A DNA stretch of 64,000 bases from Aplysia californica (GCF_000002075.1 NW_004797539.1:329457-393456), one strand, 5' to 3'. Positions 1 through 12,419 are shown, numbered from the stretch's first letter. The notes: generated by a model from the sequence alone, not told the origin. Translations and numbers: made by a program.

Positions 1-28
<28 letters not shown>
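1..28. repeat. (CA)n microsatellite at window edge
   Basis: A pure CA dinucleotide run opens the window and probably continues to its left. No gene is seen between here and 675; the ORF at 54-275 has no recognisable features. Confidence 0.95.
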
Positions 29-31
<3 letters not shown>

Positions 32-675
32 CATACGCACACGTACACATGATATGCAGCTCGTTTTGCAGTGCTCCCTGCTGGACTGTACTGTCAAGTT
101 GAGTCTACTCACCCCGATATTGTACGTAAATAGAAAACAAAAAGAACACGATCCTAAAGCACTTCTCCTTTTACGCTGGATTCGGCTTTTCTGTTGGATG
201 CGTCTTACTTTTGCTTGGAAAAATCTGTTCAGAGTTAAAATTAAAAGTAAAGTTTCGTCGGTGATGGGCCTATAATTAGAATTAATTGTGTTCTAATGGA
301 TATTTTTCTGATGAACCGTTTTTATTGCTTGTTTGTAGTTTGCTTGCTTCCTTTTCTTCGTCTTTTGGCAGTATTTCATTTCGTTTCATTTTGGAATTAG
401 GCTTAGGCTACTGCCGTTCTTACTCTCCAGCTTAGGTTTCCTTTATAATCTTAAACATCACTGTCCCCGTTGAAATGCCATTCCTGGGTTATTGTGGTTT
501 TCTTAAGCTTGTATATTCTTTGTCTCTAATGCAAAAGAGAAAAAAAGCGAAACAGTTTCAATAACAGAAACAATCAATCCATTACTTAAATATTCTTGAT
601 AACCTCCAATCCCTTACCGTTTCCAGACACTTCTTCTATTCTTTTATAAATTTTTTTTTTAAATTCTCCTTTCAG

Positions 676-1082
676 CCCAGATGCCCTCTATGCTGGGCAC
701 AGGTATGCCAGGTGCTATGGCCGGTATGCCAGGTGCTATGGCCGGTATGCCAGGTGCTATGTCCGGTATGCCAGGTGCTATGTCCGGTATGTCAGGTGCT
801 ATGTCCGGTATGTCAGGAAACAAGGCTCTGCCCTTGCCACCTAACCAGGCCCAAATGTTGTGGCAACAGTTCTTCCTATACCGCATGATATTCGGAGATG
901 CTGCGGCCAGAATGATTATGGCCGACAGACTGGCTACCATGATGGGAGGAAATCTTATCAGCAGGTACAGCCTTTTCTCGTATTAAATGTTTCGGAACTG
1001 TTGACCTTTATACTGACGGTGGAGGTGTTGGGGCTGTAAGTGGTGGAGGTGGAGAGGTTGGAAATGATTATGATTATGCTGC

Positions 1083-1154
<72 letters not shown>

Positions 1155-1358
1155 TTTTCCGTTTCCTTAATGGGCCTGACGGACTTCACGAAGAAATTTT
1201 CGAGCGAGAGCGAGGCTCTTTTTCGGCTCCTTTGTCAATATGCTTAGCGGCACCTCCACCCGTCCAAATAACTCCATTCGAATTACCATTGTTCCTGGAC
1301 ATTCAAACATATGTTTGATATCCTCTTTGGCGAGTAGAGGTGAATCTTTGCAGTGACC

Positions 1359-1443
<85 letters not shown>

Positions 1444-1552
1444 TTTTTGTATCATGTTCCTGACGAAGCCCTTTACCGGGCGAAACGTTGAACCTTTATT
1501 AAATTTGAAAACTCTACAAGTCTCAACCCTGTTTTATTCCCTGATACTTACA

Positions 1553-1634
<82 letters not shown>

Positions 1635-1898
1635 CACTTGCTCCCATCGATACTAACAAGCACATACACGCGCATACACACGACATTCCATAAAACGCTT
1701 CATCCTCTGGATTATTTCAGGTACTACGCCGGCGAGTATTTCGACACCCCCGACTCCTGGTGGCTCACCTCATCCCTGATGAACAGGAACCAGAACCAAG
1801 CTGGAGTGGGCGCGACTTCCGGAGCAGCCAACGTGCCAGGAGCTGCGCTTCCGGGAGTCGGCGCTGCTCTCGCTGGGGCAGGCGCTGGGTCCATCTAA
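676..1898 (+). CDS. Met/Gly-rich repeat protein, 3' two exons (partial)
   Basis: Two exons joined by GT-AG splicing: 676-964 and 1721-1898. The first follows a pyrimidine-rich acceptor ending in TTTCAG, the second starts after ATTTCAG, and the join completes an Arg codon. The frame then runs to a TAA at 1896-1898. The exon starts in phase 1, so earlier exons lie left of the window, although an ATG at 681 could also serve as a start. The product has about five 7-residue units of the form MPGAM(A/S)G, then a segment rich in Met, Gln and aromatic residues, then a motif with YYAGEYF and a WW pair, then an Ala/Gly/Val-rich tail ending GAGAGSI. I do not recognise the family. Composition resembles secreted structural proteins such as shell-matrix or silk-like proteins, but this is only a compositional analogy. 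Confidence 0.72.
702..815 (+). repeat. 21-bp in-frame coding tandem repeat
   Basis: Five near-identical 21-bp units plus a partial one encode the MPGAMAG / MPGAMSG / MSGAMSG repeat of the Met/Gly-rich protein. Later units drift (Ala to Ser, Pro to Ser), which gives an order of divergence along the array. Confidence 0.9.
1083..1634. repeat. Three (GAT)n arrays in one intron
   Basis: Perfect (GAT)n tracts at 1083-1151, 1360-1440 and 1553-1634 lie within the 756-base intron of the Met/Gly-rich gene. The first two end in a T run. They create long poly-Met and poly-Ser ORFs that are artefacts. Non-LTR and Penelope-like elements often end in simple repeats, so the arrays may mark old insertion ends. 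Confidence 0.92.
1456..1493 (+). ncRNA. Hammerhead-ribozyme-like motif (type I, minimal stem III)
   Basis: Between the second and third GAT arrays lies a hammerhead-like core. CTGACGA (1460-1466) is followed by one extra A, a GCCC/GGGC stem II with a six-base loop (1468-1481), and then GAA (1482-1484). ACGT (1485-1488) could form a two-base-pair stem III, followed by T at the expected cleavage position. Flanking GTTC (1456-1459) and GAAC (1490-1493) can pair as stem I. Minimal type I hammerheads are known in Penelope-like elements and satellite repeats. The extra A between the core and stem II departs from consensus and may make it inactive. No Penelope reverse transcriptase is visible nearby. 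Confidence 0.45.
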
Positions 1899-2335
1899 AA
1901 ATAACATTTCGGAACCGTTAGACTTTGACATCCACTTTGTTTTTTGTTTTTTTACTGCAGTGTCTAATTTATTAATCATGTTGGATTTTCTTGGTTTTTT
2001 CATGAACCAGCAGTGAAGGCGATATGAGTGGGGAGTGCTCGGTTTGATTGATGATTTTGATGAAGCCAAAAATATGTGTTCATTGTGGTTTTTCATTCCT
2101 ATCATTATACATATTTGATGTGAAGAGTTCGATCTGATAATTCATCATAGATACAATTTGAAATCACATTGTTCTTTTTTTTTAAAGGATAACAAGGGAA
2201 CCGTATGACACGTATGTCAAATTTGATCATATAAACACCAGTCTTTATTCAGTGAACATGTATATTCATAATTATTATTAATAGTATTCATAGCAGTTTT
2301 TCCTCCATAAATACAAAACAACTATGCGTTTATAT

Positions 2336-2338
<3 letters not shown>

Positions 2339-2426
<88 letters not shown>
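2339..2426. repeat. (TC)n-(AC)n compound microsatellite
   Basis: About 22 TC units pass directly into about 22 AC units. It lies downstream of the Met/Gly-rich gene. From 2427 to 5339 I see no gene, only AT-rich single-copy-looking sequence and one short simple repeat. Confidence 0.95.
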
Positions 2427-2428
<2 letters not shown>

Positions 2429-4715
2429 TGAACATTGAAAAAACAGAATCCTATGCCAAAACTTCTCACAAAACCTGTTTTCACGCACAGATGACGCATT
2501 AGCTCCTACTCTTCTCATTTGATAACAAATCCAATCTCCACCATTCAAACCAAAGCGCATTTTAAAGTTTTTGTTTGCTTGTTTGTTGATTTCATCAAAT
2601 TGTGGGTATCTGCATGAGTCATTTCTTTCGTAAATTTATCAAAAAATATTCATCATGTCAACTTTCTTTTCCGTATTAACATTATAACCAGGTTTGGTGA
2701 GACATCTTTTCTCTCCAATTTGCTCAAAGGTCTTTCCCGTCACAAGATTCATGTTGTTGTTGTTCTTGTTGATCTTGTTGTTTTGTTTTTTAACCCTGAA
2801 TACAATATTTTTTCATTTCATTTTCATTATTACTTGTTATGACTGACTTCATCATATCACACATCGCAGCACAAACACAAATTTAGTATCGTACAAATCA
2901 CACACAGGAAAAGCAGTATCAATATTATTAAGATCAAGAGCCAAGTTGTGTGACGGTGCGTTCTCTTAGCAGGTTTGAAGAAAAGAGGCAGCTTTATGTC
3001 TTTCAATCTTGACGTCAAGTCATTCAAATGCTGTCCAATGTTACAAGGTTTCGCGTAGTTCTGAATAGATTTATACATGACATTCATATCCAGGATTCTA
3101 GTGGGAACGCTCTGCCATAAGACATGCACTTTAAAAGGTCACCTAGTCTGTTCGGCTTGTTTTTCTCTGTGTACTGCTGTGTCTCGATATAGCTGGGATG
3201 ACTCAATGTTAACCATATTATTAAACTTGAAGAAAGTACTTTTGCCGGAAAGAAATTTTATACGCCCCTTTAATACAATGTATCAAGTTAAAAGAAACAC
3301 GCTTTCAATGTCGCGACTTTAAATCGGATTTGCTTCTAACCTCTAGAACTATTTTACATAGTAAGATTAGATCTACATATTTCATATCGAATAAATAACT
3401 ATGTCTTGTGAAAGGGCTTAACTTAGTGTAACGAGAACAAGCTTATTTGTGGCTACTGAAGTCGACAGACACCACTTCTCCGTCCTCGGCAGTACAAGAA
3501 ACATGTTGTTCTTTAGGAAGAGCTATTCGAGTTTATACACTGCAGAGCTCTTCTTAGTTCTTGACACTGTTTTCACTGTCTTCTTTTCATGACTCTATCA
3601 TTCCTTCCAAGGAAAGTGTGAGCTTGAACTCGCCGTCTACTTTATAAGTAGGCCTTATAATTATTTTGCTTAACACTTTTAGCTCGGTAAAGCAGCAGGG
3701 TATCAGACATTCAGAAACAGTTCGCTTGCGATCGGTAATGAATCTTATAATTTACATGTATTTTGAAGTCATATGTACTGTATGTCTGTATCTATCTGTA
3801 GATGGATGTTTATGTGAATATGAACACATGTGATATTATGTGTGTGTTTGTGTGTACAAGTACCGATATGTTTACACATTCACCCACAAGCTTGAGTACG
3901 TTTGTTTTTTTACTTTGTGCACTTGCTTTTAAATGTATTTTTAGTTCGAATGTGTGGATTTTTTAGTGTAAAGTAGTACGATTTGGGGGAATGTGACAAG
4001 GTAGGCGTTCAAAAGCTAAATATTAAAATTTGTGTAGACGATACTGTGTACCTTTATTTTGTACGTTCTTTAGAAACGCTTTGCAATATATGTCATTCTT
4101 TTGTGATTTCATGAGATTGAGAAGCTGTTGTTTACAGTTCCCCTAAGGTCAAAAGCCGTATCGGTACTAAAAATCACGAGATACTTTTTTGTCACTTCGT
4201 ACTAAATAAGTGAAGAATATATTGTAGGTAATATTATCTTTATCTTCGGCGTCTGATGACATAAAAGGTTGTGAAGAAAGAGAAAACCAAAATTTAGCCA
4301 AGGGCTGGAGGAAAATGGGTCTATTTAGTACAGAGATAATTTGATTTTTACAGACCTGTACTCTTTAAAAAAATCAGGTCTGTTTCATTGCAATCGTATG
4401 TAATGTAAATAAAGCAAACAAAATACTTTACCTCTCTCGTTTGAGTTGTTTCATTAAAGCCAGTATGTTTAAACAGTACAACATTAAGCTGTTGTGTACA
4501 GAAATAATGACAGGAGTTATTTTTTCGTTTTTGTTTGCTTTTTAAAAAAATGTTACTAGTCTCTCTCGCTTCCAGCCTCCTTTCCATCGGTCCAGCCCCT
4601 TTGAGTAAAAAAGAAATAGTGGTGATCGTCCAATAGATCTTGGATGTCATAATCGTGCAGTATCATAACCAGCGCAAGATACTGGTATCAACACTATGTA
4701 AGTAAAATTCAGGCT

Positions 4716-4732
4716 AAGATAGATAGATAGAT

Positions 4733-4767
<35 letters not shown>
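4716..4767. repeat. (GATA)n-(TA)n microsatellite
   Basis: Several GATA units run into a pure TA tract. Intergenic. Confidence 0.92.
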
Positions 4768-4769
<2 letters not shown>

Positions 4770-5339
4770 CCTTACCACAGGTCTGTAGCCTCTTAGGATC
4801 CTTTCATTTCACCCCGCCTCCCTCCCCTCCCAGAGCACACACCATACACGAGCACGCGCAATCACATGCAATTAAACATTTGATAATACCTCCCCCTCCC
4901 CTTTCCCACTTTTTGTTTTTCTTTTCTTAATAAGCAGGAGAATATAGATTTTTTATTTAAAAATCATAATCAGACTAAGATTATCTCTTAGAAGACACAC
5001 CTGGTGCTTCTGATGTCAAAGACACGCCAGTTTTGGAATTAATGAATCAGTTACTGTCGTCAATGGATGGCTGCCTCTGAGATATATAACACATACATAG
5101 AGTCTAGAGCAATAGGCCCACGGTATGCCAGCATTTTCAATTAACTTTTTTTTTTTTAAAGAATAAAGTAAACAAAAAAGGGACTGACTTCTACATAGTC
5201 GTCCCGAACGCTGATCAATCAGATAATACATGTTGTAGATCGAAAAGAATAGCACACCTTTCCATTCTGATGATACAAATACAACGAACATCATACTAAT
5301 CATACCTTCTGTCCTGTCACACCCTTTTCCAACTCATGG

Positions 5340-5554
5340 GTCATAGGTCATTGTACATGTATTATACTTAACGCCCATATCAACACTGTAAGTCAAATCC
5401 CATGTCCGAGCCAAGTGGGTGGAAAGCCTTTATTAAACACTCCCTGACCCAACCCAAGTTCTGAGTGCTCCGCTGGGGGATTCGAACGAGAGCCATCCAC
5501 GCCATAGTATAGCCTGATACATTTATTTTACCAACTGAGCTAGCTTACGGCGGC
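5340..5554 (-). mobile_element. tRNA-derived SINE
   Basis: On the - strand the element opens with a well-kept tRNA-like head. It has the A box TAGCTCAGTTGGTA followed, about 40 bases later, by the B box GTTCGAATCCC, the two halves of an internal pol III promoter. An unrelated body follows and fades out near 5340. No intact tRNA cloverleaf is formed, so this is a SINE rather than a tRNA gene. Confidence 0.72.
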
Positions 5555-5751
5555 ATTTTCCAATTCACAACGAATCAGAATACCAACATACGCTTGTAAA
5601 CTTAACTCATTCCCTTAAATTTAGATTTAAATGTACATATTACATGTATATGTATATATGTATATATGTATATGTTGCTGTACCAGATGACTGGCACAAA
5701 GTGACATCACCAAAGTACTTTGTGTTATGATGCCAGCTCTACAAAAGATGA

Positions 5752-6190
5752 TGCGGGGCTCTCGTGGTCTAGAGGTTAAGGTGTTCGCCTCTCATTCGAC
5801 GGGTTCCGAGTTCGAACCCGATAGCGACGGAAAATTTTCTTCTCGAAAATTAAAAGGTTCTCCTTTCCCATCATTTCCTGCTCTCTAACAATGTTCTGTT
5901 GTCTGCTTTCGTCTCCACTTTCTGCCCCCACCCCCTCACCTCCTCTGTCCCCTTCCTCTGGGCCCCTGACTCTTTCTGCAGCCTTTCTACTGCTACTCCT
6001 TGGCTCCTTCTTACTGCTGTCTTTCAGCCACACCCCTGACCTTATTGTAGGTAAGATCTAACACCTAACCCTAGCCTTCTCGAATAGGGGCAAAAAATCT
6101 GGAAGGGCCCATGTGCAAGTTGCGCACGTTAAAGATTCCTTGGTGGTCCAAAATCGATAAGAGTAGGCTTAAACTTAAAATGGTGTCACT
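5752..6190 (+). mobile_element. tRNA-derived SINE with conserved body
   Basis: The head at about 5755-5830 has an A-box-like TGGTCTAGAGGTTA and a B box GTTCGAACCC. The body includes CACGTTAAAGATTCC and ATAAGAGTAGGCTT near 6126-6172. The same body occurs at 43462-43725 (+) and 21815-22215 (-), so it is a true family. The last copy shows that the full-length 3' end carries the hairpin tail described there. Confidence 0.75.
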
Positions 6191-6369
6191 CTACTACATT
6201 TTACTAAGCAAACCCTTAGCTTCTGCAAGCTCAATTCAGATAAGCCACGCCCATCATATTATAATGAATGCGAATTGACATGAAAAGTCAATATCTGGAT
6301 TTCTATAAAGTGCCACATCAGAAAACCTGTATTATTTTACTAACATATTTTATTCTGTCCCAGTCCAAG

Positions 6370-6700
6370 TCCAAGTCCAAGTCAAGCATCTGCTTAGGTT
6401 TTCCAAGCAAGTCTCTCCGAGTCTACCCCTGCCTCGTTTGTTTTATATTTTTACAGTGCCAGCTAGATAATCCAGATGATCACGCACTTGTGTTGATTCA
6501 AGTGTCCCAGAAACTGTAGTTGTCACTTCCTTTCACAATTTTAGTGAGCGGCCCGCCTGTGCTTCTTTCCGCACTTCCTTGTTTGGTTTTTTCCCCCTCC
6601 GTGACAGTCCCCAGTCTTCCAAGAAACCACATATAAAATGTATGTTGCTTCTATTTTCCGTATCTTTGATAACTGTCCAGCGTTCACAGCCGTATAGAAG
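6370..6700 (-). mobile_element. Decayed 3' fragment of an RTE-like LINE
   Basis: This stretch matches, with many changes, the - strand LINE fragment at 32680-33080: shared pieces correspond to the GRGRPR-like basic segment and the region just upstream of it. It is 5' truncated, heavily decayed, and has no open frame. Confidence 0.5.
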
Positions 6701-6701
6701 T

Positions 6702-7711
6702 TCAGTCCAACCTTGTTATACTGCCTACCTTAGATCGAGCATGAAGTTGACGGTACAGCGGGCTGGCTGTACAACGAGGTTTTCATGTCCAATGTTAAAT
6801 ACAGGTACTATATGTAATAGTAGTAGCACCGACTGCCCAGCGTACGTTCAAGTTAAAGGAACATGTTAACCTATCACTAGCTGAAGTAATAAGTTATCAC
6901 CCTTCGATCTGTCACTGTCACTTAGACGTAGACTTGGGGCACTTGGGCGTGAGTCCTCACTCAATAAAAGCACCATGGGCATTCGCCAGCTTGTAGGTTA
7001 TTGGGCTGGTGATATCTGGCGACGCCAGATAGTTTGCCGAGGGGATGGTGAGATGGCGTGGGTCCTTGAAAGTTTCTTCAGGCGACTAAAAAATATAATT
7101 CCAATTTTTTTTTAAACATGTTGATCAAAGCTTAAAGTAAAGATAATAACATTTTTCCAAATCAGCGCATCATGTGGTGAGCGAAATTTGATGCTGAATT
7201 ACAAAGTTATGTTTTATCATAATTGTACTCTTCTACATTTTTACACATGATTGTATTGTGTTCACTTCACTGTAAATCTATCCATATTGTCTGAAATCTA
7301 CAAGACAAGGGGGGGGGGGGTGAGGTAGGAAGGACGGGGAGGGAGCAAATCGGGGGAGAGGGTTCGATCAAAACCTAGGCCTAGCTCGTAGAGACTTGTG
7401 TGTTAAAGTTAAAGATTGTCAAGCAACCACCGAGTGGAGTTGCTGTGCGTCGTGACGTCGTGTGTAGCCAAGTGTGTACCGGTACTGTGTAGTTTTGGAA
7501 ACCAGTTCGCTGGTGGTAAATAAAAGCGGGTTAAATTTACAGTACATGTAGTTAAATAAGGACCGTACAACCGAGACAGTGGGCGGATGGCGGCGTAAAG
7601 TATCAAGTAAAGGCGCAGATACATGTACATGTACTATGTAGAATATAATATATTACTGGGATTCTTTTCGTACATTGGCAAAACCTGGCGGTACAACGAG
7701 GTTTGACTGTA
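6702..7711. mobile_element. Tigger/pogo-like MITE, TIR CAGTC(A/C)AACCT
   Basis: The left end reads CAGTCCAACCTTGTTATACT and the right end, reverse-complemented, reads TACAGTCAAACCTCGTTGTA, an imperfect terminal inverted repeat. The same terminal motif bounds elements at 8134-8805, 9966-10758, 28301-29185 and probably 57934-58649. No transposase is visible. A poly-G run lies inside near 7311. Confidence 0.55.
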
Positions 7712-8133
7712 GGCTATGCTATTATGAAGAATGGTTGTTTGTACATATATGTAGCCTTTAAGAACTTTTTAGGACACATTAGTGTAGCCAATTAGATGTT
7801 TCTAATTTTCCGGATTGAACTCATTTTTATTGAATCTGTCTTCAGCTTCTTTGATTTTTCGTTTTATTTCCGTAGAATATGTGATATAATATACATTATC
7901 ATGCAGTTTTCTTCAGTCACCAATGCCAATAATCCTTTACATTCATTTTCCGTCACGGTCACAAACGTATCTAGAAATAAAGCAACACGTGCATCAAATA
8001 CATACACTCTATAATAACAAGGCCTATAGTGCCCAATAGTGATGTTACTCGACATAAACCCTTTGCATTATTTATAGAGATTCAGGAGGCTCGCTCAAAG
8101 TTAAAGCGGCCAACTACTACTACCTTTACAAAG

Positions 8134-8805
8134 TACAGTGGAAACCTAATATAACAGGGATGGTGGGACCAGAGAAAAAGTCCTGTTATATCAGATCCCT
8201 ATTAAATCAGAAATGCAAGGGAAGTAAGCATGTGTGGACTAATTCGGCTGTATTTATTCATGGGTAGTTTCCCATGACCTGCGCATGACACGACATTATG
8301 CGTGCGTAGTGCGTGTAGCTTGGCTTAGGGCTAGATCGAAATCTGCAGCCCAGCACACTGCAGCCCTCTCTCGCTTCACCCGTTGTGTGTGCTTGCAGTG
8401 GTGTGGTTTGCGTGAGCTTGCTCCTTTACTGCGTTACTTTCTTTCTTTCTCTCTCTCTCTCTCTCTCTGTCTCTCCCGTACTTTTTACACATTGTTAACG
8501 AGCCTTTGTCCCTGCTATAACCGATTGGGCTATAGACAAACGTCGTCACAGAGAGTTGAAAGCTTGAACATTAATGGCAACTTTGGCCATTTTTGTGGCA
8601 ACTTTTGGACCAAAAAAAATGGCAACAAACGCAGATGCTAGACTTTCCAAACACAGATCGCACAGCAGAATCATGTCTCTTGACGTTGGGAGGTCGGGGC
8701 TACACATGTAACAGAGGAATCCTGGTGAAGTTGAACTGCCATGCCCGCTATTCCGCCAACTTCATGCTCGTCCCAAGGGAGGCAGTATAATGAGGTTTGA
8801 CTGTA
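8134..8805. mobile_element. Tigger/pogo-like MITE
   Basis: The left end TACAGTGGAAACCTAATATA and the reverse-complemented right end TACAGTCAAACCTCATTATA form imperfect inverted repeats flanked by TA. The interior holds a TC-rich tract near 8441-8468 and no transposase. Confidence 0.6.
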
Positions 8806-9965
8806 CAAGTGGTTAAGTTTACAATTTTAATTGATGTTTCTTTCTCTCCTTGAACCATTGGAAGTTCAAGTAACTCCAGACGAGCCATCAATCATCCTTG
8901 GGACTGACCCCAGCACAAGACACTATCGGCAGACAAGATGGGGTTCTTGCTGCTCCACCACGGACTGCTGTGCCGACAGAAAATGGTTCATTGTCCAAGA
9001 AACACAATGCGTCAATACATCATAACGTGTATTTATAGTTATAGCTCTTATGCTCACGCTGTCACCTAAGGAACATGTTGAATAGTTTGGCAAACCCTGC
9101 TTGTCTCTACTCTAGTCATTTAAGAGTAGGAGGCTGGCTGCTTCAACCCTGTGCCAAGTACAGATGTGTAGGATACTTAACTCACAACCACTAGCATCCA
9201 ATCAGAAAGAATGAGACATTTGATACCGGGTAATTTTCCCACATGAAAACTAGTTCTAGGCCTAGTGTAGGCTACTCGTCACTCGACTTTCACAAGCAGG
9301 GAGATGCTTTTTACAACTGAAACTTGTTTGCTATTTTCACTTTTGGTTACAAGACTGCATGTATAGTTTTCTGCTTAACCCCCCCCCCCCCCCCCCCTAA
9401 AATTACCATGCAGTTTTCTTCAGTCATCAGTTACCTTTAACACACATATATATATAATATATATTTACCATCACAGTCACAATTCTAGAAACAAAGGAAC
9501 ACGGGCATCAAATGTTCTTGTTATGCAATTGTTTATCGCATTGTGTGGTATACAGAACAAGAATTGTAAGGGCCCAGTGCCCGTTTATCTGAATACCGCA
9601 AGGCTGTACAAAGATCAGGACCTCCAAATTTTATAAAGTCTATTTCCATCACGACTGTGTCAGGTGAGGTGGGTGGAGAGCCTTGAATTGTGGACTCTCA
9701 CCTGGGCCATCAGCAATACCCCCCCCCCCCCCACTCATGATACTGATACCAACCGAGTTAATAAATATAACACACTAAAAAGAAGGGTTAGTCGCATGAT
9801 GAATTTTACCAAGACGGCAAACTTTACATAACGGCAATTGCAGACTCAAACCAGTGTTGAAGTTGAAGTGATCCAAGAGTCACAACTTTAATTCAATCAC
9901 AAATATTTGAAGTTTTTCTAAAATACTGGGTGATCCATAAAAAAAACTTTACATTTTTTGGTAAA

Positions 9966-10758
9966 TACAGTCGAACCTGTGTAAGGCGGAATCGCAACAG
10001 AGCGGGGAAAAAATTCCGTCTTAGACAGGGGAATTTAGGGAGGCCCAACCGGTGGGATCAAGGATCGCTTGTCCGATCGGCAAGCAGTGGTCAAAACTCC
10101 AAACCTCTCAATTGCTATCCTGTCTGATAATGGCATGCGTCAGTTTTACTTCCAATTACCACCAGTGCTTGCTTTTAATAGGACCACTGTTTGACCTATT
10201 AAAAACAGAAATGTTTGAACATCTCCTTTGCTTCCACCCTTAGCCCCACCCAAAGGTGCCACCCCTCACTGCCATCATTGTAACAACGATTCGAGGAAGT
10301 TTTTTCTCGGCTGGCATTGGTCAATCTAATTTCACACCTCTGGCTTCTGGCTACTCAAAGTTTCCGCAGTGGCTCGCTACTCGAGCACTCTCTCGGGCAG
10401 TCGTGAGATTTCACACCCACACTACACTGACCATCTGCATCGCTCAGGGCTCACATGATGGGGTAACATCTACCCCCTAATTGCACCCCTACTCCCCTTC
10501 TTCGTCCAGCGGCATGGCCATTGCCTTAAGTTTATAGCCGACGGAACTAAACTTGCGAGTTTTGTTTCAAATCAGGGCCGAGCGGTCAAAGCATTTTCCG
10601 TCTTAGACAGGTGAAACCCTCGGAAGGGAGCGGATTTTTCTTTCCGTTTCCGCGTTGGACAGGTTTCTGTTTTACACAGGTAATTAAAAAGGAATATCAA
10701 GGGGGGAGCGGGAAGATTCCGTTTTATGCAGGTTCCCGTTAAGGCAGGTTCGAATGTA
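9966..10758. mobile_element. Tigger/pogo-like MITE
   Basis: The ends TACAGTCGAACCTGTGTAAG and, reverse-complemented, TACATTCGAACCTGCCTTAA form a terminal inverted repeat. Subterminal copies of TCTTAGACAG and relatives recur near both ends. Non-autonomous. The preceding stretch 8806-9965 shows no gene, only two poly-C runs and fragments of reversed SINE sequence. Confidence 0.6.
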
Positions 10759-11634
10759 TTATTTTCCTCCACGTTAGCGCTTTGTGTTTCAAATTTGAAA
10801 ACAATATTTGGCAGCCAAAAGAAATTTGTCTGATATTCATTTTTGATAGTTCCACAGAACAGTAGTTTTGCTCCGTGGTATAGCGCAAATAAAAACAACA
10901 CATTTTGCCTTGTCTCCATTTGTGTACATGTAGCATGAAGCACCAGTTTGCATTAAGCAAAAGTAAAAGCCGTAATAATTGCGCCATATTCATATTGCAA
11001 GGTTTTGCAGCCGAACACAAGTCAACAGAAGTTTGCAGATGTTTGTTTTTTTCAAGTTTCCTTCGTCTGCTGAGATAATACATGTACATGTAGTTAAGTT
11101 TAGTAAAGAGCAAAGAGCTTTTTTGTATTGAGCATTACCTCGCCTCAACTCATATCCATGACATTTTGTAAGTTTCGATCAAGGTAGGAAATGAAAGCTA
11201 AAGTGCCCTCAAGGCCTCTTCACTCACACTCACACCCCTTTAAATGCCACAAGGATACTTGTACAGAATTCAGTTATCGAGTCCCATCAGACGCCTGTCA
11301 CTTTCCTACACCTCAACGGTCCGCTTTCTCTCGCCTTCACCTATGACAGTATCATTTTCAGGTTCGTGAGATTGAAATGGACCAGAGGATGGCAATGTGT
11401 TCATGGTTCCTAGGTCGTCTTGAAAACACAAACATTTCCTCAATTACATTTATAATTTATGGTTCAGTGGTAATGCCCATTTTCACCTTTCAGAACATGT
11501 AGTTTTAGGCATTCATGGTATGGCGGGTCCTTATGTTTGGCCACCATAAACGGCATGTCAGAAATGTTTTGTATCCATTTCTAGAATACCAGTGTTAGTT
11601 TTTAAATTCTAATATAAGAGGAATGAAACATTGT

Positions 11635-12057
11635 TTAACCCTATCCGCCCGTCATGTTTTACTATCGTATCCATACAACGAAAGGAACTCTTTCAACTTT
11701 GTTTGTTTTGTTTTAGTAGAAGATTTACGGTGCTCGCAACTGCATAAGGTCATATGAGCGCCAGAAGATTAGAGGTGTTACAAGAGAGTAACAAAATATA
11801 AAAGAAGTAGGGGAGATAAGGACGATAGATGTTTGATAGGAAAGAAGAAGCAAACCACACCAGAGTCCCCGCCAACCACCCAAAGAGGAAATTTACTCAT
11901 TATTACGATCTGTACGCTTTGCATAGAAGTCAGACAAAATGATTTTTTGAGAAATACTGAAAGTTTCAAAGAAATCTTCTTATTAGAAGTATTCTAAAAT
12001 GTGAAGAATACAACCCCGGGGGTACAGAATGACCCCAGGGTGTACGGATAGGGTTAA
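11635..12057. mobile_element. piggyBac-like MITE with nested SINE
   Basis: TTAACCCTATCCGCCCG at the left mirrors ACGGATAGGGTTAA at the right. TTAA target duplications adjoining CCC...GGG ends are the signature of piggyBac-type elements. A hairpin-tailed SINE is inserted at 11709-11881. No transposase is present. Confidence 0.68.
11709..11881 (-). mobile_element. SINE family A (hairpin-tail SINE)
   Basis: On the - strand the head is GGGTGGTTGGCGGGG, followed by a pyrimidine-rich body. The 3' end is a hairpin of about 7 bp (GAGCGCC pairing with GGTGCTC), followed by GTAAA and an A-rich tail. Related copies lie at 17170-17332, 45178-45343, 56497-56660 and 58843-59001. The hairpin alone also ends other SINE types in this window. 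Confidence 0.7.
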
Positions 12058-12419
12058 ATGTTACAAGAATGCAAAAATTAAAAGTTAGATAGAAAGAAAA
12101 GGGGGGGGGGGGGGGGGGAAGGCAATTGATTCATGACTTTCCTTTAAATATTTTTAATTGGTGCATTTTGAGTTTTTATAGGTATTTCTTTCTTCGTTTT
12201 CGATTTCAAAAATAAGTTTTATCTTTATAGAATTTTATATTAAGCAAATTCCTTTTGAATGAATATCTGTTCCAAATTACAGTATTCTAGAACAATTTCT
12301 GTGTGAGATGTTAAGAAAAAAAGTTGTTACGTTTTTGATTGGATCACCCTGTATCTCATGGCAGTCATGGTGCAAAATGTCACTATCCCAATATATAAAA
12401 GTTTGACAGGAATCGATGT

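Noticed and set aside
983-1189. Poly-Ser and poly-Met ORFs (also 1340-1693)
   Set aside because: They are translations of (GAT)n microsatellites in an intron.
2857-3129. A 90-codon - strand ORF with a hydrophobic C-terminal segment
   Set aside because: It begins with GTG, has an in-frame stop just upstream, no visible exon partners and no recognisable family. The membrane-like stretch alone is not enough.
5752-5835. A functional tRNA gene at the SINE head
   Set aside because: A and B boxes are present, but a paired acceptor stem and a full cloverleaf are not.
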